From NCBI RefSeq assembly GCF_013407835.1, contig NZ_JACCBI010000001.1, positions 1,426,001-1,490,000 of the forward strand: DNA of 64,000 bases, given 5' to 3'. The position numbers and the translations under genes are program-made. The DNA is from Agromyces atrinae. Lineage in GTDB: Bacteria > Actinomycetota > Actinomycetes > Actinomycetales > Microbacteriaceae. Positions 35,877 to 47,566 of the stretch are shown piece by piece (position 1 is the stretch's first letter; each line of letters starts with the position of its first letter). The notes under the pieces were generated by a model, which saw nothing but the letters and a program-made list of their open reading frames with translations, was not told where the DNA came from and made no database searches.

Positions 35877-36482
35877 TCAGACGGACGCCGGGTCGAGAGC
35901 GTCGGGCACGATGCCGCGTTCGGCGAGAGCAGCGAGGATGCGCTCCGTGACGGCGTCGACGGCGCCGAGGCCGTCGATCTCGACGACGAGCCCGCGTTCG
36001 CCGTAGACGGCGACGAGCGGGGCCGTCTGCGCCTCGTAGATCTCGAGACGGTGACGGATGACCTCTTCGGTGTCATCCGCACGGCCCTGCGACTGGGCGC
36101 GGCCGAGGAGACGGCTCACGACCTCGTCGACATCGGCGACGAGCTGCACGACGGCGTCGAGATGCGTGCCGTCCTGCGACAGGATGCTGTCGAGCTCGTG
36201 CACCTGCTCGATCGTGCGCGGGTAGCCGTCGAGGAGGAACCCTCCGGCCGCGTCGATCTCTTGCAGACGGTCGTGCACGATCGCGTTGGTGAGCGAGTCG
36301 GGCACGTACTCGCCACGATCCATGTACGACTTCGCCTCGAGGCCGAGCGGCGTCTCACCGGCGACGTTCGCGCGGAAGATGTCGCCGGTCGACACGGCCG
36401 GCACGCCGAACGCGTCGGAGAGACGAGCTGCTTGAGTACCCTTGCCCGCACCGGGAGGCCCGACGAGAAGCAAGCGGGTCAT
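35877..36482 (-). CDS. adk: Adenylate kinase (short-LID type)
   Basis: Interconverts AMP, ADP and ATP. 201 residues with P-loop [23 protein letters not shown] and [11 protein letters not shown]. The LID is the short form without a zinc-binding four-Cys motif, as in other actinobacteria. Overlaps secY as ATGA. Confidence 0.96.
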   Translation of the reverse strand: MTRLLLVGPPGAGKGTQAARLSDAFGVPAVSTGDIFRANVAGETPLGLEAKSYMDRGEYVPDSLTNAIVHDRLQEIDAAGGFLLDGYPRTIEQVHELDSILSQDGTHLDAVVQLVADVDEVVSRLLGRAQSQGRADDTEEVIRHRLEIYEAQTAPLVAVYGERGLVVEIDGLGAVDAVTERILAALAERGIVPDALDPASV

Positions 36483-37807
36483 CGCAGAAGCCCCTCGTAG
36501 TGACGCTGCTGGAGCTGGGCATCGATCTGCTTCACCGTCTCAAGGCCCACGCCGACGATGATGAGGATGGATGCTCCACCGAACGGGAAGTTCGCGTTCG
36601 CACCGACGAGAGCCAGGGCGACGAGCGGGATGAGGGCGACGACACCGAGGTACATCGCACCCGGCAGAGTCACGCGGGTGAGCACGTAGTCGAGGTACTC
36701 GGCTGTCGGGCGACCGGCACGGATGCCGGGGATGAAGCCGCCGTACTTCTTCATGTTCTCGGCGACCTCTTCGGGGTTGAAGGTGATCGCGACGTAGAAG
36801 TACGTGAATCCGACGATGAGCAGGAAGTACAGAGCCATGTAGAACGGCTGATCGCCCGTGACGAGGTAGTTCTGGATCCAGACGACCCAGGCGGCGGGCT
36901 CTTCACCCGGCTGAGGCTGGTTGAACTGCGCGATGAGGGCGGGCAGGTACAGGAGCGACGAGGCGAAGATGACGGGCACGACGCCGGCCATGTTGACCTT
37001 GATCGGGATGTAGGTGTTGTTGCCGCCGTACGTGCGACGACCGACCATGCGCTTCGCGTACTGCACCGGGACACGGCGCTGCGACTGCTCGACGAAGACG
37101 ACGGCCATGACGATCACGAGGCCGACGGCGATGACGAGGAGGAAGACGTCGAAGCCGCGAGCGACGTTGATGGCCCACAGCGATGCGGGGAAGGTCGCGG
37201 CGATCGACGTGAAGATGAGGAGCGACATACCGTTGCCGATACCGCGCTCGGTGATGAGCTCACCCATCCACATGATGAGGCCGGTACCGGCCGTCATGGT
37301 GATGACCATGAGCATCATGCCGTACCACGTGGTGCCGTCATCGGTGATGAGCTGCGCGCACTCCGGGGCAGCCGATCCGCCGAAGAGGGCTCCGGAGCGG
37401 GCGACCGTGATGAGCGTCGTCGACTGGAGGACCGCGAGGGCGATCGTCAGGTAGCGGGTGTACTGCGTGAGCTTGCCCTGACCCGCCTGACCCTCTTTGT
37501 AGAGCGTCTCGAAGTGAGGGATGACCACACGCAGCAGCTGCGTGATGATCGACGCCGTGATGTACGGCATGATTCCCAGCGCGAAGATCGACAGCTGCAG
37601 GAGCGCTCCGCCCGAGAAGACGTTGACGAGCTCATAGAGGCCCGACGCTCCCTGGTTGGCGGCGAGACACTGCTGCACATTGCTGAAGTCGACGAACGGC
37701 GACGGGATGAACGACCCGAGCCGGAACAGAGCGATGATGCCCAGGGTGAAACCGATCTTTCGGCGAAGATCCGGCGTGCGGAAGATTCGCCCGATGGCGC
37801 TAAACAC
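36479..37807 (-). CDS. secY: Preprotein translocase subunit SecY
   Basis: 442-residue channel subunit with ten predicted helices. The plug and second-helix motif [19 protein letters not shown] and the cytoplasmic-loop ribosome-binding regions [15 protein letters not shown] and [21 protein letters not shown] are present. It lies downstream of rplO after a 127-nt gap holding a hairpin. Confidence 0.97.
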   Translation of the reverse strand: MFSAIGRIFRTPDLRRKIGFTLGIIALFRLGSFIPSPFVDFSNVQQCLAANQGASGLYELVNVFSGGALLQLSIFALGIMPYITASIITQLLRVVIPHFETLYKEGQAGQGKLTQYTRYLTIALAVLQSTTLITVARSGALFGGSAAPECAQLITDDGTTWYGMMLMVITMTAGTGLIMWMGELITERGIGNGMSLLIFTSIAATFPASLWAINVARGFDVFLLVIAVGLVIVMAVVFVEQSQRRVPVQYAKRMVGRRTYGGNNTYIPIKVNMAGVVPVIFASSLLYLPALIAQFNQPQPGEEPAAWVVWIQNYLVTGDQPFYMALYFLLIVGFTYFYVAITFNPEEVAENMKKYGGFIPGIRAGRPTAEYLDYVLTRVTLPGAMYLGVVALIPLVALALVGANANFPFGGASILIIVGVGLETVKQIDAQLQQRHYEGLLR

Positions 37808-37868
37808 TCAGCCTCCTGCTCGCTCCGTTAGTGGAGCTGTTCCGTGAAAACGGGTCCGTATGCGGCGC

Positions 37869-37917
37869 GAGCCTGTCGGAACCCCTCGTGAATCATACGC
37901 GAGGCCCCGACAGGCTC
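37869..37917. repeat. Palindromic element between rplO and secY
   Basis: GAGCCTGTCGG (37869-37879) and CCGACAGGCTC (37907-37917) are exact inverted copies, with an inner CCTCG/CGAGG pairing. It may be a partial terminator in front of secY. The GAGCCTGTCG core recurs at 47665-47731 and in altered form at 25743-25786. Confidence 0.6.
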
Positions 37918-37934
37918 GTTCAACCTGCTGGAAC

Positions 37935-38612
37935 TTACTTTACCGATCCGCCAGCGGCGACGATCTTCTGTTCCGCAGAACCGGAGACCTTGTCGACCAC
38001 GACGTTCAGCTTCACAGCGATGTCGCCCGAACCGAGGACCTTGACCTTCTCGTTCTTGCGAACGGCGCCCTTGGCGACGAGGTCGGCGGTCGTGACGTCT
38101 CCGCCCGAGGGGTACAGCTCAGCGAGCTTCTCGAGGTTGACGACCTGGTACTCGACCCGGAACGGGTTCTTGAAGCCGCGGAGCTTCGGCGCACGCATGT
38201 GGTACGGAAGCTGGCCACCCTCGAACCCGGGACGGATGTTGTTGCGTGCCTTGGAACCCTTGGTTCCGCGGCCCGCCGTCTTACCCTTGGAGCCTTCACC
38301 GCGACCCACCCGGGTCTTGGACTTCTTGGCACCGGGGGCGGGACGGAGGTGGTGGACCTTGAGCACGTGCTCGCGGGTCGCAGGAGCCTCGTCAGCCTTG
38401 GCAGCGGGAGCCTTCTTCGCTGCGGGGGCCTTGGCCTTCGCAGTGGTGGTCGACTCGGCCTTCGCCGGCTTCTCAGCGGCGGGGGCCTTCTTCGCAGCGG
38501 CAGCCTTGGGGGCAGCAGCCTTCTTCTCGGCGGTCGCCTTGGGGGCGGCAGCCTTCTTCGCCGGAGCCTTCTTGGGCTCCGTGGCGTCGACATCCTTCGT
38601 GGAGTCAGCCAT
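37935..38612 (-). CDS. rplO: 50S ribosomal protein L15 with histone H1-like N-terminal extension
   Basis: The L15 core begins near residue 82 ([41 protein letters not shown]). It is preceded by about 80 residues made almost only of Ala, Lys, Pro, Glu and Thr with AAKKAPA-type repeats, giving 225 residues against about 145 usually. The start ATG shares a base with the rpmD stop (TAATG), so the extension is translated if this start is used. The tail resembles histone H1 or HupB tails and could bind nucleic acid. Confidence 0.94.
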   Translation of the reverse strand: MADSTKDVDATEPKKAPAKKAAAPKATAEKKAAAPKAAAAKKAPAAEKPAKAESTTTAKAKAPAAKKAPAAKADEAPATREHVLKVHHLRPAPGAKKSKTRVGRGEGSKGKTAGRGTKGSKARNNIRPGFEGGQLPYHMRAPKLRGFKNPFRVEYQVVNLEKLAELYPSGGDVTTADLVAKGAVRKNEKVKVLGSGDIAVKLNVVVDKVSGSAEQKIVAAGGSVK

Positions 38613-38797
38613 TAGTCAATCTCCTCAACCTTCACGAGGTGCGCGACGGTATTGATGTACCCGCGGTTCTGGGGGTTGTCCTCCCGAATCACGACGCCAC
38701 CGATGCGCTTGAGCCCGAGGCTCCGCAGGGTGTCACGCTGGTACTGCTTCTCGCTCACCTTGGACTTGATCTGGGTCACCTTGAGACGGCCGGCCAT
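38612..38797 (-). CDS. rpmD: 50S ribosomal protein L30
   Basis: 61 residues: [20 protein letters not shown] and [20 protein letters not shown] mark L30. It overlaps rpsE and rplO by one base on each side. Confidence 0.96.
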   Translation of the reverse strand: MAGRLKVTQIKSKVSEKQYQRDTLRSLGLKRIGGVVIREDNPQNRGYINTVAHLVKVEEID

Positions 38798-39498
38798 CAG
38801 GCACCTGCCTTCGCTTCAGCGGCAGCTGCTGCTGCCTGGGCCTCAACACGAAGGAGACGGGCCGGAGCGACCTGGTCGTAGTCAAGACCACGACGGGCAG
38901 CCACGGCACGGGGCTCCTCGAGCTGCTGCAGCGCCTCGACGGTCGCGTGCACGATGTTGATGGTGTTCGACGAACCGAGCGACTTGCTCAGCACGTCGTG
39001 GATGCCGGCGCACTCCAGGACGGCGCGGACGGGACCACCGGCGATAACACCGGTACCGGCCGACGCGGGACGGAGGAGGACGACACCGGCGGCCGCTTCA
39101 CCCTGGACGGGGTGAGGGATGGTCGCACCGACGCGGGGAACGCGGAAGAAGTTCTTCTTCGCCTCTTCGACGCCCTTGGAGATAGCGGTCGGGACCTCGC
39201 GGGCCTTGCCGTATCCGACGCCGACGAGTCCGTTGCCGTCACCGACGACGACGAGAGCGGTGAAGCTGAAGCGACGACCACCCTTGACGACCTTCGACAC
39301 GCGGTTGATCGTGACGACGCGCTCGAGGAACTGGCTCTTCTCGGCGTCACGGCTGTCGCGGCCACGGCCCTGGTTGCGGTCACCGCGGCCACCACGACGG
39401 TCGTTGCGACCCTCGTTGCGGGCCGGCTCGGACGACGCAGCCGTCTCGACGGGTGCCTCTGCAGCCACCTCTTGCTCCTTAACAGTTGTCTCGCTCAC
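38797..39498 (-). CDS. rpsE: 30S ribosomal protein S5 with Arg/Gly-rich N-terminus
   Basis: 233 residues. A 50-residue acidic then RG-rich extension ([18 protein letters not shown]) precedes the S5 core, which has [20 protein letters not shown] and [16 protein letters not shown]. An Ala-rich tail ends the protein. Overlaps rplR by 4 nt. Confidence 0.96.
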   Translation of the reverse strand: MSETTVKEQEVAAEAPVETAASSEPARNEGRNDRRGGRGDRNQGRGRDSRDAEKSQFLERVVTINRVSKVVKGGRRFSFTALVVVGDGNGLVGVGYGKAREVPTAISKGVEEAKKNFFRVPRVGATIPHPVQGEAAAGVVLLRPASAGTGVIAGGPVRAVLECAGIHDVLSKSLGSSNTINIVHATVEALQQLEEPRAVAARRGLDYDQVAPARLLRVEAQAAAAAAEAKAGA

Positions 39499-39866
39499 AG
39501 GTTGAGTCCTGCCTCTCGCGCTCCATCGGCGATCGCTGCGACACGACCGGCGTACTTGTTGCCGCCGCGGTCGAAGACGACGTCCTCGATGCCGGCCTTC
39601 TTGGCGCGCTCGGCGACGAGCTCGCCGACCTTGCGGGCCTTGGCGGTCTTGTCACCGTCGAACGCACGGAGGTCTGCCTCCATGGTCGACGCCGAAGCGA
39701 CCGTGATGCCCTTGGAGTCGTCGACGACCTGCACGAAGACGTGGCGGGCCGAGCGGTTGACGACGAGGCGCGGACGCAGCTCGGTGCCGACGATCTTCTT
39801 GCGAAGACGCGTGTGGCGACGGCTGCGGGCGGCCGACTTGCTCTTTCCTCTGGTACCCAGAGCCAT
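39495..39866 (-). CDS. rplR: 50S ribosomal protein L18
   Basis: 123 residues. [20 protein letters not shown] and the C-terminal [26 protein letters not shown] contact 5S rRNA. 2 nt after rplF. Confidence 0.97.
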   Translation of the reverse strand: MALGTRGKSKSAARSRRHTRLRKKIVGTELRPRLVVNRSARHVFVQVVDDSKGITVASASTMEADLRAFDGDKTAKARKVGELVAERAKKAGIEDVVFDRGGNKYAGRVAAIADGAREAGLNL

Positions 39867-39868
39867 GA

Positions 39869-40405
39869 TTACTTACCAGCCTTTCCGGCCTTGCGGCGCA
39901 CGACCTCACCGGCGTACCGGATGCCCTTGCCCTTGTAGGGCTCCGGCTTCTTGATCTTGCGGATGTTCGCGGCGGTCTCGCCGACTGCCTGCTTGTCGAT
40001 GCCCGAGACCGTGAGCTTGTTGTTGCCCTCGACCGTCAGCGTGATGCCGGCCGGAGCCTCGACGATCACGGGGTGCGAGAAGCCGAGTGCGAACTCGACG
40101 CCGTTGCCCTTCTGAGCGACGCGGTAACCGGTACCGACGATCTCGAGGGCCTTGGTGTAGCCCTGCGTGACGCCGACGATCTGGTTCGCGATGAGGGTAC
40201 GCGTGAGTCCGTGGAGCGAACGCGAGTTGCGCTCGTCGTCGGGACGGCTGACGAGAAGCTGGTTCTCGTCGAGCTTGGCCGTGATGGGGGCCGAGATGGT
40301 GAGCGAGAGCTCACCCTTCGGGCCCTTGACGGAGACCTGCTGGCCGTCGACCGAGACGGTGACGCCTGCAGGGATGTCGATGGGGAGACGTCCGATTCGT
40401 GACAT
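39869..40405 (-). CDS. rplF: 50S ribosomal protein L6
   Basis: 178 residues. Opens [17 protein letters not shown] and has the C-terminal [16 protein letters not shown] signature. Located between rpsH and rplR, 6 nt after rpsH. Confidence 0.97.
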   Translation of the reverse strand: MSRIGRLPIDIPAGVTVSVDGQQVSVKGPKGELSLTISAPITAKLDENQLLVSRPDDERNSRSLHGLTRTLIANQIVGVTQGYTKALEIVGTGYRVAQKGNGVEFALGFSHPVIVEAPAGITLTVEGNNKLTVSGIDKQAVGETAANIRKIKKPEPYKGKGIRYAGEVVRRKAGKAGK

Positions 40406-40411
40406 GTTCTG

Positions 40412-40810
40412 TTACCACACGTAGGCGAGGACTTCCCCACCCACGCCCTTCTTCTGGGCCTGGCGGTCGGTCAGAAGACCGCTGGAGGTGGACAAGATGG
40501 CGACGCCGAGGCCGCCGAGCACCTTGGGAAGCTCGCTGGACTTCGCGTAGACGCGGAGTCCGGGCTTCGAAACGCGCTTGATGCCGGCGATCGAGCGCTC
40601 ACGGTTCGGACCGAACTTGAGCGTGAGCGTGAGCGTCTTGCCCACGGTGTCGTCGACGACCACGAAGTCGGCGATGTAGCCTTCCTTCTTCAGGATCTCG
40701 GCGATGTGGGCCTTGAGCTTGGAGTTCGGCATCGACACGGAGTCGTGGTGAGCCGAGTTCGCGTTGCGCAGTCTGGTCAGCATGTCTGCGACCGGATCTG
40801 TCATCGTCAT
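40412..40810 (-). CDS. rpsH: 30S ribosomal protein S8
   Basis: 132 residues; begins [20 protein letters not shown] and ends with the [20 protein letters not shown] signature. In most bacteria rpsN would precede it, but here the 124 nt upstream contain only two hairpins. Confidence 0.97.
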   Translation of the reverse strand: MTMTDPVADMLTRLRNANSAHHDSVSMPNSKLKAHIAEILKKEGYIADFVVVDDTVGKTLTLTLKFGPNRERSIAGIKRVSKPGLRVYAKSSELPKVLGGLGVAILSTSSGLLTDRQAQKKGVGGEVLAYVW

Positions 40811-40873
40811 GTGATTCTTCTTTCATTCACCAGGTTTCAGGACCCGTTACACGGGGACTGACCTGTGGTGGTG

Positions 40874-40927
40874 GGCTGGGGCGGATGCCCCAGCCGGACG
40901 AATGCCGCGGACTCTCGCCCGCGGCAT
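40874..40927 (-). other. Tandem hairpins in place of rpsN
   Basis: Two perfect 9-bp stems lie between rplE and rpsH: GGCTGGGGC/GCCCCAGCC (40874-40895) and ATGCCGCGG/CCGCGGCAT (40902-40927). No open frame long enough for S14 fits in this gap. They may mark the scar of rpsN loss or act in mRNA processing or S8 feedback; the last is speculation. Confidence 0.65.
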
Positions 40928-40934
40928 CCGTAGT

Positions 40935-41522
40935 CTAGTTGGCGTTCTCGGCCGACTTGAACGGGAAGCCGAGCTGCTTGAGGAGCGCGCGGCCCTCGTC
41001 GTCGCTCTTCGCCGTCGTGACGACCGTGATGTCCATACCGCGGACGCGGTCGATCTTGTCCTGGTCGATCTCGTGGAAGACGGACTGCTCGGTCAGACCG
41101 AACGTGTAGTTGCCGTTTCCGTCGAACTGCTTGTCGGAGAGACCACGGAAGTCGCGGATGCGCGGAAGCGCGAGCGACAGGAGGCGGTCGAGGAACTCCC
41201 ACATGCGGTCGCCACGAAGCGTGACGTGAGCGCCGATCGGCTGGCCTTCGCGAAGCTTGAACTGAGCGATCGACTTGCGAGCGGCCGTGACCTGGGGCTT
41301 CTGACCGGTGATCTTCGTGAGGTCAGCGATCGCACCGTCGATGATCTTGCCATCGCGTGCGGCCTCGCCGACACCCATGTTGACCACGATCTTCACGAGA
41401 CCCGGCACCTGGTGCGGGTTCGTGTAGCCCTGGGACTCGGTGAGCGCAGGAGCGATCTCAGCCTTGTACTTCTGCTTGAGACGGGGCTGGATTTTGCCAG
41501 TTCCCACTGCAGTGTCAGTCAT
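40935..41522 (-). CDS. rplE: 50S ribosomal protein L5
   Basis: 195 residues. It contains [36 protein letters not shown] and the 5S-binding [20 protein letters not shown]. 2 nt after rplX. Confidence 0.97.
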   Translation of the reverse strand: MTDTAVGTGKIQPRLKQKYKAEIAPALTESQGYTNPHQVPGLVKIVVNMGVGEAARDGKIIDGAIADLTKITGQKPQVTAARKSIAQFKLREGQPIGAHVTLRGDRMWEFLDRLLSLALPRIRDFRGLSDKQFDGNGNYTFGLTEQSVFHEIDQDKIDRVRGMDITVVTTAKSDDEGRALLKQLGFPFKSAENAN

Positions 41523-41524
41523 CT

Positions 41525-41884
41525 TTAGAGGTCCTTACCTGACTTCTTGGCGTAACGGATGCGGACCGTCTTCTCGACGCCGTCCTTCGTCACGGTCTCG
41601 AGACGGAAACCGACGCGGGTCGGCTTCTTGGTCTCGGGGTCGACGAGTGCGACGTTGGAGACGTGGATCGGGGCTTCGAAGGTCTCGATGCCACCGGTCT
41701 TCGTGCCGCGCTGCGTCTGTCCGACGCGCACGTGCTTGGTGACGTAGTTGATTCCCTCGACGATGACGCGGTTGTCCGCGACGAGCACCTCGAGAACCTT
41801 GCCCTGCTTGCCGCGGTCTCCGCCGCGGGCCTGGCTGCGTCCCGAGATGACCTGGACGAGGTCACCCTTCTTGATGTTCGCCAT
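41525..41884 (-). CDS. rplX: 50S ribosomal protein L24
   Basis: 119 residues with a KOW domain, [15 protein letters not shown] followed by [13 protein letters not shown], then [14 protein letters not shown]. An assembly initiator of the large subunit. 2 nt after rplN. Confidence 0.97.
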   Translation of the reverse strand: MANIKKGDLVQVISGRSQARGGDRGKQGKVLEVLVADNRVIVEGINYVTKHVRVGQTQRGTKTGGIETFEAPIHVSNVALVDPETKKPTRVGFRLETVTKDGVEKTVRIRYAKKSGKDL

Positions 41885-41886
41885 GA

Positions 41887-42255
41887 CTAAATGACCTCCG
41901 GCGCCAGCGAGATGATCTTCATGAACTTCTTGTCGCGGAGCTCGCGACCGACCGGTCCGAAGATACGGGTACCGCGGGGGTCACCGTCGTTCTTCAAGAT
42001 CACTGCGGCGTTCTCATCGAACTTGATGTACGACCCGTCGGCGCGACGGGTGTTCTTCTTGGTGCGCACGATGACCGCCTTGACGACATCGCCCTTCTTC
42101 ACGTTGCCGCCGGGGATCGCGTCCTTGACGGTCGCGACGATGACGTCGCCGAGACCGGCGTAACGACGCTTCGAGCCACCGAGAACGCGAATGGTGAGCA
42201 GCTCCTTGGCACCCGTGTTGTCGGCTACCTTGAGCCGGGATTCCTGCTGAAGCAC
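41887..42255 (-). CDS. rplN: 50S ribosomal protein L14
   Basis: 122 residues starting [18 protein letters not shown] with [20 protein letters not shown]. First gene of the spc group, 33 nt after rpsQ with no terminator between, so S10 and spc are probably transcribed together. Confidence 0.97.
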   Translation of the reverse strand: MLQQESRLKVADNTGAKELLTIRVLGGSKRRYAGLGDVIVATVKDAIPGGNVKKGDVVKAVIVRTKKNTRRADGSYIKFDENAAVILKNDGDPRGTRIFGPVGRELRDKKFMKIISLAPEVI

Positions 42256-42288
42256 TTCTAACTCCTTCTAGAAAGCAAGCCGCGAGGC

Positions 42289-42591
42289 TTACTTCGCCTT
42301 CTCGACGATCTCGACCAGGCGCCAGCGCTTCGTAGCGCTGAGGGGACGGGTCTCGCTGATGACGACGAGGTCGCCGATGCCGGCGGTGTTCTCTTCGTCG
42401 TGAGCCTTCACCTTGGAGGTGCGGCGGATGACCTTGCCGTAGAGCGGGTGCTTGACGCGGTCCTCGACCTCGACGGTGATGGTCTTGTCCATCTTGTCGC
42501 TGGTCACGTAACCACGGCGAACCTTGCGGTAACCGCGGACGACCTCGGGCGTGCCCTCGACCTCGGCCGCAGCCTTCTGGGTCTCAGCCAT
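42289..42591 (-). CDS. rpsQ: 30S ribosomal protein S17
   Basis: 100 residues. After a short Ala/Glu N-terminal extension, [20 protein letters not shown] and the C-terminal [19 protein letters not shown] identify S17. 2 nt after rpmC. Confidence 0.96.
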   Translation of the reverse strand: MAETQKAAAEVEGTPEVVRGYRKVRRGYVTSDKMDKTITVEVEDRVKHPLYGKVIRRTSKVKAHDEENTAGIGDLVVISETRPLSATKRWRLVEIVEKAK

Positions 42592-42593
42592 GT

Positions 42594-42914
42594 CTAGGCC
42601 TCCTTCGTCTCGTCAGCCGGGGCTGCCTCAGCGGCATCCTTCGACTTCTTGGTCTTCTTCTCGGCCTTGGCGGGAACCTCGACCGGTGCGGGGGTGGCAC
42701 GAATGCCGAGCTCGCGCTCACGGATGACCGTGTAAATGCGGGCGATGTCGCGCTTGACTGCGCGCAGACGGCCGTGGCTCTCGAGCTGGCCGGTAGCGGC
42801 CTGGAAGCGCAGGTTGAACAGCTCTTCCTTGGCCTTCTTCAGTTCGTCGACGAGGCGCTCGTCTTCAAAGGTGTCGAGCTCGACAGGGGCGAGCTCCTTG
42901 GATCCGACGGCCAT
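42594..42914 (-). CDS. rpmC: 50S ribosomal protein L29 with charged C-terminal extension
   Basis: 106 residues. The L29 core (about 15-75) has [20 protein letters not shown] and [14 protein letters not shown] roughly 35-residue Ala/Lys/Glu/Pro tail follows, where most L29 proteins stop. Shares one base with rplP. Confidence 0.95.
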   Translation of the reverse strand: MAVGSKELAPVELDTFEDERLVDELKKAKEELFNLRFQAATGQLESHGRLRAVKRDIARIYTVIRERELGIRATPAPVEVPAKAEKKTKKSKDAAEAAPADETKEA

Positions 42915-43333
42915 TATGCGTCGCCCTCCTCGCGCTTGATGATGCGTGCCTTGAGCGGCAGCTTGTGGATTGCACGGGTGAGTGCCTCACGAGCGAGTTC
43001 CTCGGAGACGCCCGAGACCTCGAAGAGGACGCGGCCCGGCTTGACGTTCGCGACCCACCACTCGGGCGAACCCTTACCGGAACCCATTCGGGTCTCAGCA
43101 GGCTTCTTCGTGAGCGGACGGTCGGGGTAGATGTTGATCCACACCTTTCCGCCACGCTTGATGTGACGCGTCATGGCGATACGAGCGGACTCGATCTGAC
43201 GGTTGGTCACGTAAGCGGGCGTGAGGGCCTGGATGCCGAACTCACCGAACGACACCTTCGTGCCACCGGTGGCCTGACCCGAACGGCCGGGGTGGTGCTG
43301 CTTGCGGTACTTGACTCGACGCGGAATCAACAT
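42914..43333 (-). CDS. rplP: 50S ribosomal protein L16
   Basis: 139 residues; [18 protein letters not shown] at the start, then [20 protein letters not shown] and [19 protein letters not shown]. 2 nt after rpsC. Confidence 0.97.
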   Translation of the reverse strand: MLIPRRVKYRKQHHPGRSGQATGGTKVSFGEFGIQALTPAYVTNRQIESARIAMTRHIKRGGKVWINIYPDRPLTKKPAETRMGSGKGSPEWWVANVKPGRVLFEVSGVSEELAREALTRAIHKLPLKARIIKREEGDA

Positions 43334-43335
43334 GG

Positions 43336-44085
43336 TTATGCCTCAACTCCTGCTGCGGCCGGCTCCTGCGCCTTGGGGGCGCGACGGGGACGGTCGTTCC
43401 GGTCGCTGCGGCCGGGCTTCGAGGCCTGCTCGCGAGCGAGTTCCTTGTTGGTGATGTCGCCCTTGTAGATCCAGACCTTCACGCCGATGCGGCCGAAGGT
43501 GGTCTTCGCCTCGTAGAAGCCGTAGTCGATGTTCGCGCGGAGCGTGTGCAGGGGCACACGGCCTTCGCGGTAGAACTCCGAGCGGCTCATCTCGGCGCCG
43601 CCGAGGCGGCCGGAGACCTGGATACGGACACCCTTGGCGCCGGCGCGCTGAGCACCCTGGAGGCCCTTGCGCATCGCGCGGCGGAATGCCACACGAGCGG
43701 AGAGCTGCTCGGCGATGCCCTGCGCGACGAGCTGAGCGTCGGCCTCGGGGTTCTTGACCTCGAGGATGTTGAGCTGGATCTGCTTGGACGTGAGCTTCTC
43801 GAGGTCGGAGCGGATGCGCTCGGCCTCGGCGCCACGACGACCGATCACGATGCCCGGGCGGGCGGTGTGGATGTCGACGCGGACGCGGTCACGGGTGCGC
43901 TCGATCTCGATGCGCGAGACTCCCGCGCGGTCGAGCGAGGTCTGCAGCAGACGACGGATCTTGACGTCCTCGGCGAGGTAGTCGGCGTAGCGCTGACCGG
44001 GCTTCGTCGAGTCGGAGAACCACCGCGACACGTGGTCGGTGGTGATGCCGAGACGGAAGCCGTACGGGTTTACCTTCTGACCCAT
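43336..44085 (-). CDS. rpsC: 30S ribosomal protein S3
   Basis: 249 residues. [20 protein letters not shown] opens the protein, the KH domain holds [17 protein letters not shown], and the C-terminal half has [11 protein letters not shown]. An Arg/Pro/Ala tail of about 30 residues follows. Overlaps rplV by one base. Confidence 0.97.
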   Translation of the reverse strand: MGQKVNPYGFRLGITTDHVSRWFSDSTKPGQRYADYLAEDVKIRRLLQTSLDRAGVSRIEIERTRDRVRVDIHTARPGIVIGRRGAEAERIRSDLEKLTSKQIQLNILEVKNPEADAQLVAQGIAEQLSARVAFRRAMRKGLQGAQRAGAKGVRIQVSGRLGGAEMSRSEFYREGRVPLHTLRANIDYGFYEAKTTFGRIGVKVWIYKGDITNKELAREQASKPGRSDRNDRPRRAPKAQEPAAAGVEA

Positions 44086-44450
44086 TACTTCGTACCCTCC
44101 TCAGGAGTGGCGAGCACAACAGTGATGTGGCTGGTGCGCTTGTTGATGCGGAACGCACGACCCTGGGCGCGCGGCTGGAATCGCTTGAGGGTCGTGCCCT
44201 CATCGACGAAAGCGCTGCTCACGTACAGGTCCTGCTCGTCCAGGTAGGTGTTCGAGGCATCGGCCTTGACGCGAGCGTTCGCGATGGCAGAAGCAACGAG
44301 CTTGTACACCGGCTCGCTCGCACCCTGGGGGGCGAACTTCAGGATCGCGAGTGCTTCCTGTGCCTGCTTGCCGCGGATCAGGTTGACGACGCGACGAGCC
44401 TTCTGGGGGGTAACGCGGATGTGTCGCACGCGTGCGATCGACTCCACCAT
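44085..44450 (-). CDS. rplV: 50S ribosomal protein L22
   Basis: 121 residues; [20 protein letters not shown] and the exit-tunnel hairpin [19 protein letters not shown] are present. 25 nt after rpsS. Confidence 0.97.
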   Translation of the reverse strand: MVESIARVRHIRVTPQKARRVVNLIRGKQAQEALAILKFAPQGASEPVYKLVASAIANARVKADASNTYLDEQDLYVSSAFVDEGTTLKRFQPRAQGRAFRINKRTSHITVVLATPEEGTK

Positions 44451-44475
44451 TTCTTCTCCTCCTTCACGTCGCCGC

Positions 44476-44757
44476 TTAGCGGCGACGGCCCTTCTTGTCG
44501 TCCTTCACGTGTCCACGGAAGGTGCGGGTCGGGGCAAACTCTCCGAGCTTGTGTCCGACCATGGTCTCGGTGACGAACACCGGGATGTGCTTGCGGCCAT
44601 CGTGCACGGCGATCGTGTGCCCGAGCATTGCCGGGATGATCATCGAGCGACGCGACCACGTCTTGATGACGTTCTTGGAGCCGTTCTCGTTCTGCACGAC
44701 AACCTTGCGGAGCAGGTGGTCGTCGACGAAGGGGCCCTTCTTGAGACTGCGTGGCAT
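44476..44757 (-). CDS. rpsS: 30S ribosomal protein S19
   Basis: 93 residues: [18 protein letters not shown] and [20 protein letters not shown] with a basic tail. 12 nt after rplB. Confidence 0.97.
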   Translation of the reverse strand: MPRSLKKGPFVDDHLLRKVVVQNENGSKNVIKTWSRRSMIIPAMLGHTIAVHDGRKHIPVFVTETMVGHKLGEFAPTRTFRGHVKDDKKGRRR

Positions 44758-44769
44758 CTTCTCTTACTC

Positions 44770-45609
<840 letters not shown>

Positions 45610-45626
45610 GGTTATTCCTCTGCTCC

Positions 45627-45929
45627 CTAGCCGACAGCGGTGAAGATGTCGATCGAGCCGGACTTGAGGGTGACGATCGCGCGCTTGGTGTCCTTGCGCT
45701 TGCCGATCCCGAAACGCGTACGACGGGTCTTGCCCTGACGGTTCAGCGTGTTGATCGACGCGACCTCGACCTTGAAGATCTTCTCGATGGCGAGCTTGAT
45801 CTCGGTCTTGTTCGAGCGGGGGTCGACGACGAAGGTGTACTTGCCCTCGTCGATCAGGCCGTAGCTCTTCTCGGAGACGACCGGAGCGATGATGATGTCG
45901 CGCGGGTCCTTGTTCTGCGAGGCGCTCAT
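45627..45929 (-). CDS. rplW: 50S ribosomal protein L23
   Basis: 100 residues; [20 protein letters not shown] and [20 protein letters not shown] identify the exit-site protein. Overlaps rplD by 4 nt. Confidence 0.96.
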   Translation of the reverse strand: MSASQNKDPRDIIIAPVVSEKSYGLIDEGKYTFVVDPRSNKTEIKLAIEKIFKVEVASINTLNRQGKTRRTRFGIGKRKDTKRAIVTLKSGSIDIFTAVG

Positions 45930-46588
45930 GCGGAAACCTCTTCCTTCTTGGCGCTCTTCGCAGCGATGAACGCCTCGAGGGCGGCCTTGCTGAAGACGAT
46001 GTCGTCGGAGACGAGGACGTCGTACGCGTTGAGCTGGTCGACCGGCAGGACGTGCACGGCGGGGATGTTGCGGGTGACGCGCTCGGTGAGCTCGTCGCCA
46101 CGCTCGATGACCACGAGGATGTGCTTCGACGTCGCGATGCCCGAGAGGAGCTCGAGAGCTGCACGGGTCTTCGCGGCCTCGGGGGTCGCAACGGCCTCGA
46201 CGGCGTGGATGCGGCCGCCGCGAGCGCGGTCGGAGAGCGAGCCGAGCAGAGCTGCGGCGATCATCTTCTTGGGGGTGCGCTGCGAGTAGTCACGCGGCTG
46301 CGGTCCGTGGACGATGCCACCACCGGTCATCTGAGGGGCGCGGATCGAGCCCTGACGAGCGCGACCGGTTCCCTTCTGCTTGAACGGCTTGCGGCCGGCG
46401 CCGGAGACCTCACCACGGGTCTTGGTCTTGTGTGTACCCTGTCGCGCTGCGGCGAGCTGGGCCACGACCACCTGGTGGATGAGCGGCACGTTGGTCTGGA
46501 CGTCGAACAGCTCGGCGGGCAGCTCGATCGAGCCGGCCTTCTTACCCGAGACGTCGATGACGTCGATGGTGTTGGTAGCGGTAGCCAT
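45926..46588 (-). CDS. rplD: 50S ribosomal protein L4
   Basis: 220 residues. The extended tunnel loop has [20 protein letters not shown] and [19 protein letters not shown]. In other bacteria L4 represses its own operon; no evidence for or against is visible here. 4 nt after rplC. Confidence 0.97.
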   Translation of the reverse strand: MATATNTIDVIDVSGKKAGSIELPAELFDVQTNVPLIHQVVVAQLAAARQGTHKTKTRGEVSGAGRKPFKQKGTGRARQGSIRAPQMTGGGIVHGPQPRDYSQRTPKKMIAAALLGSLSDRARGGRIHAVEAVATPEAAKTRAALELLSGIATSKHILVVIERGDELTERVTRNIPAVHVLPVDQLNAYDVLVSDDIVFSKAALEAFIAAKSAKKEEVSA

Positions 46589-46592
46589 GTGG

Positions 46593-47249
46593 TTACGCCC
46601 CCTTCACTGCGTTGCGAACGAAAACGAGACGGCCACGGGCACCGGGAACGGCACCCTTCACGAGGAGGAGGCCCTTCTCTGCGTCGACCGCGTGGACGGT
46701 GAGGTTGAGCACGGTGACACGCTCTCCACCCATACGACCGGCCATGCGCATGCCCTTGAAGACACGGCTCGGGGTCGAGGAAGCACCGATCGAGCCGGGC
46801 TTGCGGTGGTTGCGGTGCGAACCGTGCGAAGCGGAGACACCTTTGAAGTTGTGGCGCTTCATGACACCGGCGAAGCCCTTACCCTTGCTCGTGCCGACGA
46901 CGTCGACGAGCTGGCCCGCCTCGAAGGTCGAGTCGGCGGTGAGCTCCTGGCCGAGCGAGTACTCGGCGGCGTTGGCGGTGCGCACTTCGGTGACGTGACG
47001 GCGCGGCGTGACGCCGGCCTTGTCGAAGTGGCCGGTGAGCGGCTGGGTGACCTTACGGGGGTCGATCTGGCCGGCGGCGATCTGGATGGCGTTGTAGCCA
47101 TCGTTCTCGGGCGTGCGGATCTGGGTCACGACGTTGGGCGCGATCTCAATCACGGTGACGGGCACGAGCTTGTTGTTCGCGTCCCACACCTGAGTCATGC
47201 CGAGCTTCGTGCCGAGCAGACCCTTGACGGTCTTGGTAGCAGATGACAT
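46593..47249 (-). CDS. rplC: 50S ribosomal protein L3
   Basis: 218 residues starting [20 protein letters not shown]; the core contains [20 protein letters not shown] and the tip [20 protein letters not shown]. The ATG at 47249 lies 8 nt after rpsJ; upstream in-frame codons overlap rpsJ and are not used. Confidence 0.97.
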   Translation of the reverse strand: MSSATKTVKGLLGTKLGMTQVWDANNKLVPVTVIEIAPNVVTQIRTPENDGYNAIQIAAGQIDPRKVTQPLTGHFDKAGVTPRRHVTEVRTANAAEYSLGQELTADSTFEAGQLVDVVGTSKGKGFAGVMKRHNFKGVSASHGSHRNHRKPGSIGASSTPSRVFKGMRMAGRMGGERVTVLNLTVHAVDAEKGLLLVKGAVPGARGRLVFVRNAVKGA

Positions 47250-47257
47250 GGCGTTCC

Positions 47258-47566
47258 TCAGAGCTTGATCTCGATGTTGACGTCGGCCGGCAGGTCGAGG
47301 CGCATGAGCGAGTCGACTGCCTTGGGCGTCGGGTCCACGATGTCGATGAGGCGCTTGTGGGTGCGCATTTCGAAGTGCTCGCGGCTGTCCTTGTACTTGT
47401 GAGGCGAACGGATGACACACACCACGTTCTTCTCGGTCGGAAGCGGCACGGGGCCGACGACCGTGGCGCCTGCGCGGGTCACCGTGTCGACGATCTTGCG
47501 CGCCGAGGTGTCGATGACCTCGTGGTCATACGACTTCAGTCGAATGCGGATCTTCTGTCCCGCCAT
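47258..47566 (-). CDS. rpsJ: 30S ribosomal protein S10
   Basis: 102 residues: [19 protein letters not shown] and [20 protein letters not shown]. First gene of the S10 operon, with a purine-rich AGAGAGAGAG stretch before the ATG. In other bacteria S10 also acts with NusB in antitermination. Confidence 0.97.
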   Translation of the reverse strand: MAGQKIRIRLKSYDHEVIDTSARKIVDTVTRAGATVVGPVPLPTEKNVVCVIRSPHKYKDSREHFEMRTHKRLIDIVDPTPKAVDSLMRLDLPADVNIEIKL

